Shown here in pieces: positions 60,605 to 64,000 of a stretch of DNA of 64,000 bases. Every line of letters begins with the position of its first letter. Position 1 is the first letter of the stretch. The position numbers and the translations under genes were made by a program. Below the pieces are notes generated by a model, which was given only the letters and a program-made list of their open reading frames with translations, searched no databases and was not told the DNA's origin. Source of the DNA: Pseudomonas caspiana (GTDB lineage: Bacteria > Pseudomonadota > Gammaproteobacteria > Pseudomonadales > Pseudomonadaceae); the NCBI RefSeq assembly GCF_002158995.1, contig NZ_LOHF01000002.1, forward strand, positions 264,866 to 328,865. Reading direction: 5' to 3'.

Positions 60605-60879
60605 GCTTTTATTCTCCCGGTCATCGAATGCCGCGGAAGAGTGAAGGGAGTTGCCGGAAGGGACAATACTGGAAAATCAATTTGGGAAATCAGCTACACA
60701 CTTCAAGAAGTGTCCTACTCAATTCCTACAAAAATAGCCTCTGCCGAACGCTTTTGATCGCCGACAGTCATAGTGGCATTGCGCCAACAGCGTAAGGTGT
60801 GGGTAAAGTGACTGGGCAGTCACTTCATACTTCGATATAGATGCGGGCTGTGGGGAACGGGAATATTCTGACAAAAGTT
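60605..60879. other. Intergenic region between ttgR and the immunity-like gene
   Basis: 275 bp. A short hairpin (GTGACT-GGGC-AGTCAC, about 60808-60823) is seen. A 71-codon plus-strand frame here lacks support. No remnant of an effector gene is recognisable. Confidence 0.4.
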
Positions 60880-61512
60880 TCAGGTGCGTAGCGCGGGGCT
60901 GAGGCGCAGCATATCCAAACCGGCGTCAACCCACTTCTCGGCTCTGTCGTTGAGCGAGTAGCTATCAGGAATCAGTAGCCATTGACCCAGCATGCCGTCG
61001 ATGTAGGCATGAAGGGCGATAGAAGCGCGGACAGTGTCCAGATCTGCGGGCAGTTGACCTTTACGCACGGCGTTACTCAGTGCCAGGCCAATACGGTCGT
61101 TGCACTCCAGCGCGTTGGCTTGGCGCTGGAGGCGGAAATCGCACATTTCATCGGTGAATTCGCATTTATGAAACAAGATCTCATTAATGCGACGCGTTTT
61201 TGGGTCCAGTGTAATTTCATGAAACAAATGAATAAGCAATTTCTTCATGCAACCCAATGGGTCGACCTCGTCCTCGCTTTCGCTCGCCTTGGCCATCTCT
61301 TCCAGTGGCTCCTGAATGCTGTCGAGCATCGCCTGCACCAGATCTGCCTTGTTGCTGAAGTGCCAGTAAATCGCACCGCGAGTCACGCCTGCCAAGGATG
61401 CGATATCTGCCAGAGTCGTACGCGCAACCCCCCTTTCATAGAACGCTTTTTCGGCGGCTACAAGGATTTGGCTACGGGTAACCTGAGCTTCCTCTTTGGT
61501 ACGACGAACCAT
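60880..61512 (-). CDS. ttgR: TetR-family efflux repressor TtgR
   Basis: A 210-residue repressor nearly superimposable on P. putida Ttg[101 protein letters not shown]. It binds plant phenolics and antibiotics and leaves the operator of the efflux operon. In P. syringae the equivalent is called PmeR. It is divergent from ttgA with a conserved operator between. Confidence 0.92.
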   Translation of the reverse strand: MVRRTKEEAQVTRSQILVAAEKAFYERGVARTTLADIASLAGVTRGAIYWHFSNKADLVQAMLDSIQEPLEEMAKASESEDEVDPLGCMKKLLIHLFHEITLDPKTRRINEILFHKCEFTDEMCDFRLQRQANALECNDRIGLALSNAVRKGQLPADLDTVRASIALHAYIDGMLGQWLLIPDSYSLNDRAEKWVDAGLDMLRLSPALRT

Positions 61513-61645
61513 GGCAGTAAAACCTCATTAAATATGCTACGCGCCACGAATTGCGTGGCCCTGAAGCAAAACCGGGCGGCATTTGTAGCACCTTGTCCCG
61601 AACCTTCGATCCCCAGTCAGCACGGCTTGGAGAAGCAATACTGGC

Positions 61646-61674
61646 TATTTACAAACAACCGTGAATGTAAGTAT
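61646..61674. promoter_or_regulatory. TtgR operator
   Basis: The half sites TATTTACAAAC and TGAATGTAAGTA, in the divergent ttgR-ttgA region, resemble the described P. putida TtgR operator as I recall it. They probably overlap both promoters. Confidence 0.7.
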
Positions 61675-61761
61675 ATTCGTTAGCCTACTACTTATCCAAC
61701 CAGAATTTTTCACACCCTTTCACTTTTCTTGAGCACCCAGGCTCCTGACCCGAGGATCTTC

Positions 61762-62916
61762 ATGCAATTCAAGCCAGCTGTTACCGTACTGGTCACTGCC
61801 GTCGCCCTGGCAACACTGCTCAGTGGATGCAGTAAAAAGGAAGAAGCCGCAGCCCCTGCAGCTGCACCTCCTCAGGTCGGCGTCGTCACCATCAAAGCCC
61901 AACCCTACACCCTGACTTCGGAACTGCCGGGCCGCACCACGGCTTATCGCATCGCCGAGGTTCGGCCACAGGTCAACGGCATCATTCTCAAGCGCATGTT
62001 TACAGAAGGCGCCGATGTGAAGGCCGGCCAACAGCTGTATCAAATTGATCCAGCGCTTTACGAAGCCACGGCCAACAGCGCGAAGGCGACTTTGCAGTCG
62101 GCCAAGTCGTTGGCTGATCGCTACAAGCAACTGGTCAACGAGCAAGCCGTAAGCCGTCAGGAATACGACACTGCCCTGTCTTCCAGCCAGGAAGCACAGG
62201 CCACGCTGCAGACCGCTCAGATCAACCTGCGTTACACCAAGGTCATGGCACCGATCTCTGGCCGTATCGGGCGCTCCGATGTGACTGAAGGCGCACTGGT
62301 CACCAGCGGTCAGACCAACGCGATGGCAACCATCCAGCAACTTGATCCGATCTACGTTGACGTGACCCAGTCTTCCGCCGAGATGCTCAAGCTGCGTCGC
62401 GATCTGGAGAGCGGCAAGCTGCAAAAAGCCGGGGACAACGCCGCGACGGTCAAGCTGACCCTGGAAGACGGCAGCGAGTACAGCAAGCCGGGCAAACTTG
62501 AGTTCTCCGAAGTGTCGGTAGACCAGGCGACTGGCTCCGTGACCTTGCGTGCAGTATTCCCGAACCCTGACCACACCCTGCTGCCTGGCATGTTCGTTCA
62601 CGCCCAACTGCAAGCTGGTGTGAAAAGCGAAGCCATTCTTGCTCCACAGCAAGGCGTGACCCGTGACATGCGCGGCAAGCCATCAGCCCTGGTGGTCAAT
62701 AAAGACAACAAGGTTGAGCAGCGCGAACTCATCGCCAACCGCACTTCAGGTGCTTACTGGCTGATCGAAAAAGGTCTGGAGCCGGGTGATCGCGTAATCA
62801 CCGAAGGTCTGCAATTCGTCAAGCCAGGCGCGCAAGTGACGGTCAAGGAAGCGACCAACCTCACGCCAGCCCAGTCCGCTCAGTCCGCCCCTGCCGCCAC
62901 TGGCAAAGGTGAGTAA
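61762..62916 (+). CDS. ttgA: RND efflux periplasmic adaptor (TtgA/MexA)
   Basis: A 384-residue lipoprotein adaptor linking the RND pump to the outer-membrane channel. The signal ends in lipobox LLSGC (Cys22). Then come the barrel-sandwich hybrid (RPQVNGIILKRMFTEGADVKAGQQLYQIDP), the helical hairpin, and ISGRIGRSDVTEGALV. ATG 61762 follows GAGGA; an 11-codon extension lacks a ribosome site and would bury the signal. It is 3 bp from the pump gene and is regulated by TtgR. Confidence 0.93.
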   Translation: MQFKPAVTVLVTAVALATLLSGCSKKEEAAAPAAAPPQVGVVTIKAQPYTLTSELPGRTTAYRIAEVRPQVNGIILKRMFTEGADVKAGQQLYQIDPALYEATANSAKATLQSAKSLADRYKQLVNEQAVSRQEYDTALSSSQEAQATLQTAQINLRYTKVMAPISGRIGRSDVTEGALVTSGQTNAMATIQQLDPIYVDVTQSSAEMLKLRRDLESGKLQKAGDNAATVKLTLEDGSEYSKPGKLEFSEVSVDQATGSVTLRAVFPNPDHTLLPGMFVHAQLQAGVKSEAILAPQQGVTRDMRGKPSALVVNKDNKVEQRELIANRTSGAYWLIEKGLEPGDRVITEGLQFVKPGAQVTVKEATNLTPAQSAQSAPAATGKGE

Positions 62917-62919
62917 CCG

Positions 62920-64000
62920 ATGTCTAAATTCTTTATTGACCGCCCCATTTTCGCCTGGGTATTAGCCCTGGTGATCATGTTGGTGGGTACGCTTTCGATC
63001 CTGAAACTACCGATCAACCAATACCCGGCCATTGCGCCGACAGCCATCGACATTCAGGTTACCTACCCGGGCGCTTCGGCGCAGACCGTGCAGGACACCG
63101 TGGTGCAGATCATTGAGCAACAGCTCAACGGTATTGATAATCTGCGTTATGTTTCCTCGGACAGTAACTCCGATGGCAGCATGACCATCACCGTGACCTT
63201 CAACCAGGGTACCAACCCGGATACCGCTCAGGTTCAGGTCCAGAACAAGCTCAACCTCGCCACGCCGCTGTTGCCACAAGAAGTACAGCAACAGGGTCTG
63301 CGCGTTACCAAATCGGTGAAGAACTTCCTGCTGGTAATCGGTCTGGTTGCCGAAGACGGCAGCGGTCTGACCCGTGAAGACTTGTCCAACTACATCGTTT
63401 CCAACATCCAGGACCCAATCTCCCGGACTTCCGGTGTGGGCGACTTCCAGGTGTTTGGTTCGCAGTACGCCATGCGCATCTGGCTGGATCCGGCCAAGCT
63501 CAACAACTTCCAGTTGACACCGGTTGATGTGAGCACAGCGATTTCTGCACAGAACGTACAGATCGCAACCGGCCAACTGGGTGGCCTGCCTGCCCTGCCC
63601 GGCACACAACTGAATGCCACGATTATCGGCAAGACGCGTCTGCAAACCCCTGAGCAGTTCGGCAACATTCTGCTCAAGGTCAATACCGACGGCTCGCAAG
63701 TACGTCTGCGTGACGTAGCCCGCATCGAGCTTGGTGGCCAGAACTACAGCATCGACGCACAGTTCAACGGTAAACCCGCTTCTGGTATGGCGATCAAACT
63801 GGCTTCCGGTGCCAACGCACTCGACACCGCCAAGGCCATTCGCGCCACCGTTGCCAACCTGGAGCCGTTCTTTCCGCCTGGCATGAAAGTGGTTTATCCA
63901 TACGACACCACCCCGACCGTGACTGAATCGATCTCCGGTGTTGTGCACACCCTGATCGAAGCGATCGTGCTGGTGTTCCTGGTGATGTACCTGTTCCTGC
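62920..64000 (+). CDS. ttgB: RND efflux pump inner-membrane protein (TtgB/MexB), partial
   Basis: The first 360 codons of the pump, open to the window end. It starts [20 protein letters not shown] and continues with the porter-domain stretches [38 protein letters not shown] and [20 protein letters not shown], as in MexB/AcrB. It exports antibiotics, solvents and plant phenolics using proton flow. The 3' part and the outer-membrane gene lie beyond the window. Confidence 0.93.
   Translation, partial: MSKFFIDRPIFAWVLALVIMLVGTLSILKLPINQYPAIAPTAIDIQVTYPGASAQTVQDTVVQIIEQQLNGIDNLRYVSSDSNSDGSMTITVTFNQGTNPDTAQVQVQNKLNLATPLLPQEVQQQGLRVTKSVKNFLLVIGLVAEDGSGLTREDLSNYIVSNIQDPISRTSGVGDFQVFGSQYAMRIWLDPAKLNNFQLTPVDVSTAISAQNVQIATGQLGGLPALPGTQLNATIIGKTRLQTPEQFGNILLKVNTDGSQVRLRDVARIELGGQNYSIDAQFNGKPASGMAIKLASGANALDTAKAIRATVANLEPFFPPGMKVVYPYDTTPTVTESISGVVHTLIEAIVLVFLVMYLFL

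Noticed and set aside
60542..60757. A 71-codon gene on the plus strand before ttgR
   Set aside because: It overlaps the immunity-like gene start, has no ribosome site and no recognisable domain.

Overview
The window is chromosomal DNA of a fluorescent-group Pseudomonas, most likely a plant-associated species close to the P. syringae / P. fluorescens complexes. The evidence is several families of REP-type inverted repeats between genes, a TtgR/MexAB-type efflux locus, a solitary RhlA, a MifSR/KgtP-type alpha-ketoglutarate system, and PrtR/PrtN-type bacteriocin regulators. The species assignment is inference.

Layout. 0-8.7 kb: a large DUF6543 toxin-like protein, a membrane diguanylate cyclase with a small cysteine-rich protein, rsuA, rhlA, tRNA-Gly(CCC) and an OsmC protein. 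8.8-10.3 kb: a small foreign patch with a lone BRO-N antirepressor gene, a candidate C4-type antisense RNA in its leader, and a hicAB toxin-antitoxin pair with its operator. 10.5-13.9 kb: a PBP5-like D,D-carboxypeptidase and a two-component system. 14.0-20.0 kb: a catabolic locus (periplasmic aconitate-isomerase-like protein, OprD porin, CitMHS transporter, PrpF-family isomerase, LysR regulator) that I read as a trans-aconitate or tricarboxylate uptake pathway. 20.4-21.4 kb: a Tat-exported esterase.

21.6-40.3 kb: a complete headless contractile tail (R-type tailocin) of Mu-like gene order. On the minus strand it runs: regulator-like gene, two holins, Com-like regulator plus an exported protein, tail terminator, DUF2635, sheath, tube, frameshifted chaperone pair, tape measure, baseplate genes, two tail fibres, fibre chaperone, SleB-type endolysin and nested Rz/Rz1. 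The plus-strand control genes (PrtR-like, DUF1654, PrtN-like) sit at its right end. No head, terminase, integrase or transposase gene is present. Shared TTAGC-N4-GCTAA operators, a LexA-like box and several intrinsic terminators inside the tail operon suggest layered SOS control. A com plus exported-protein cassette, bounded by 46-bp near-identical repeats, looks inserted.

40.5-64 kb: ordinary core and accessory genes. These are a chemoreceptor, an iron-type alcohol dehydrogenase, a methyltransferase, periplasmic beta-glucosidase bglX, the MifSR-KgtP system with a good sigma-54 promoter, a small secreted protein of 13-residue repeats, a flavin reductase, a quinol monooxygenase, an AraC regulator, a DHA2 drug exporter, a secreted double-Cache protein, an orphan type VI immunity-like protein, and the divergent ttgR / ttgAB efflux locus, with the pump gene running off the window end.
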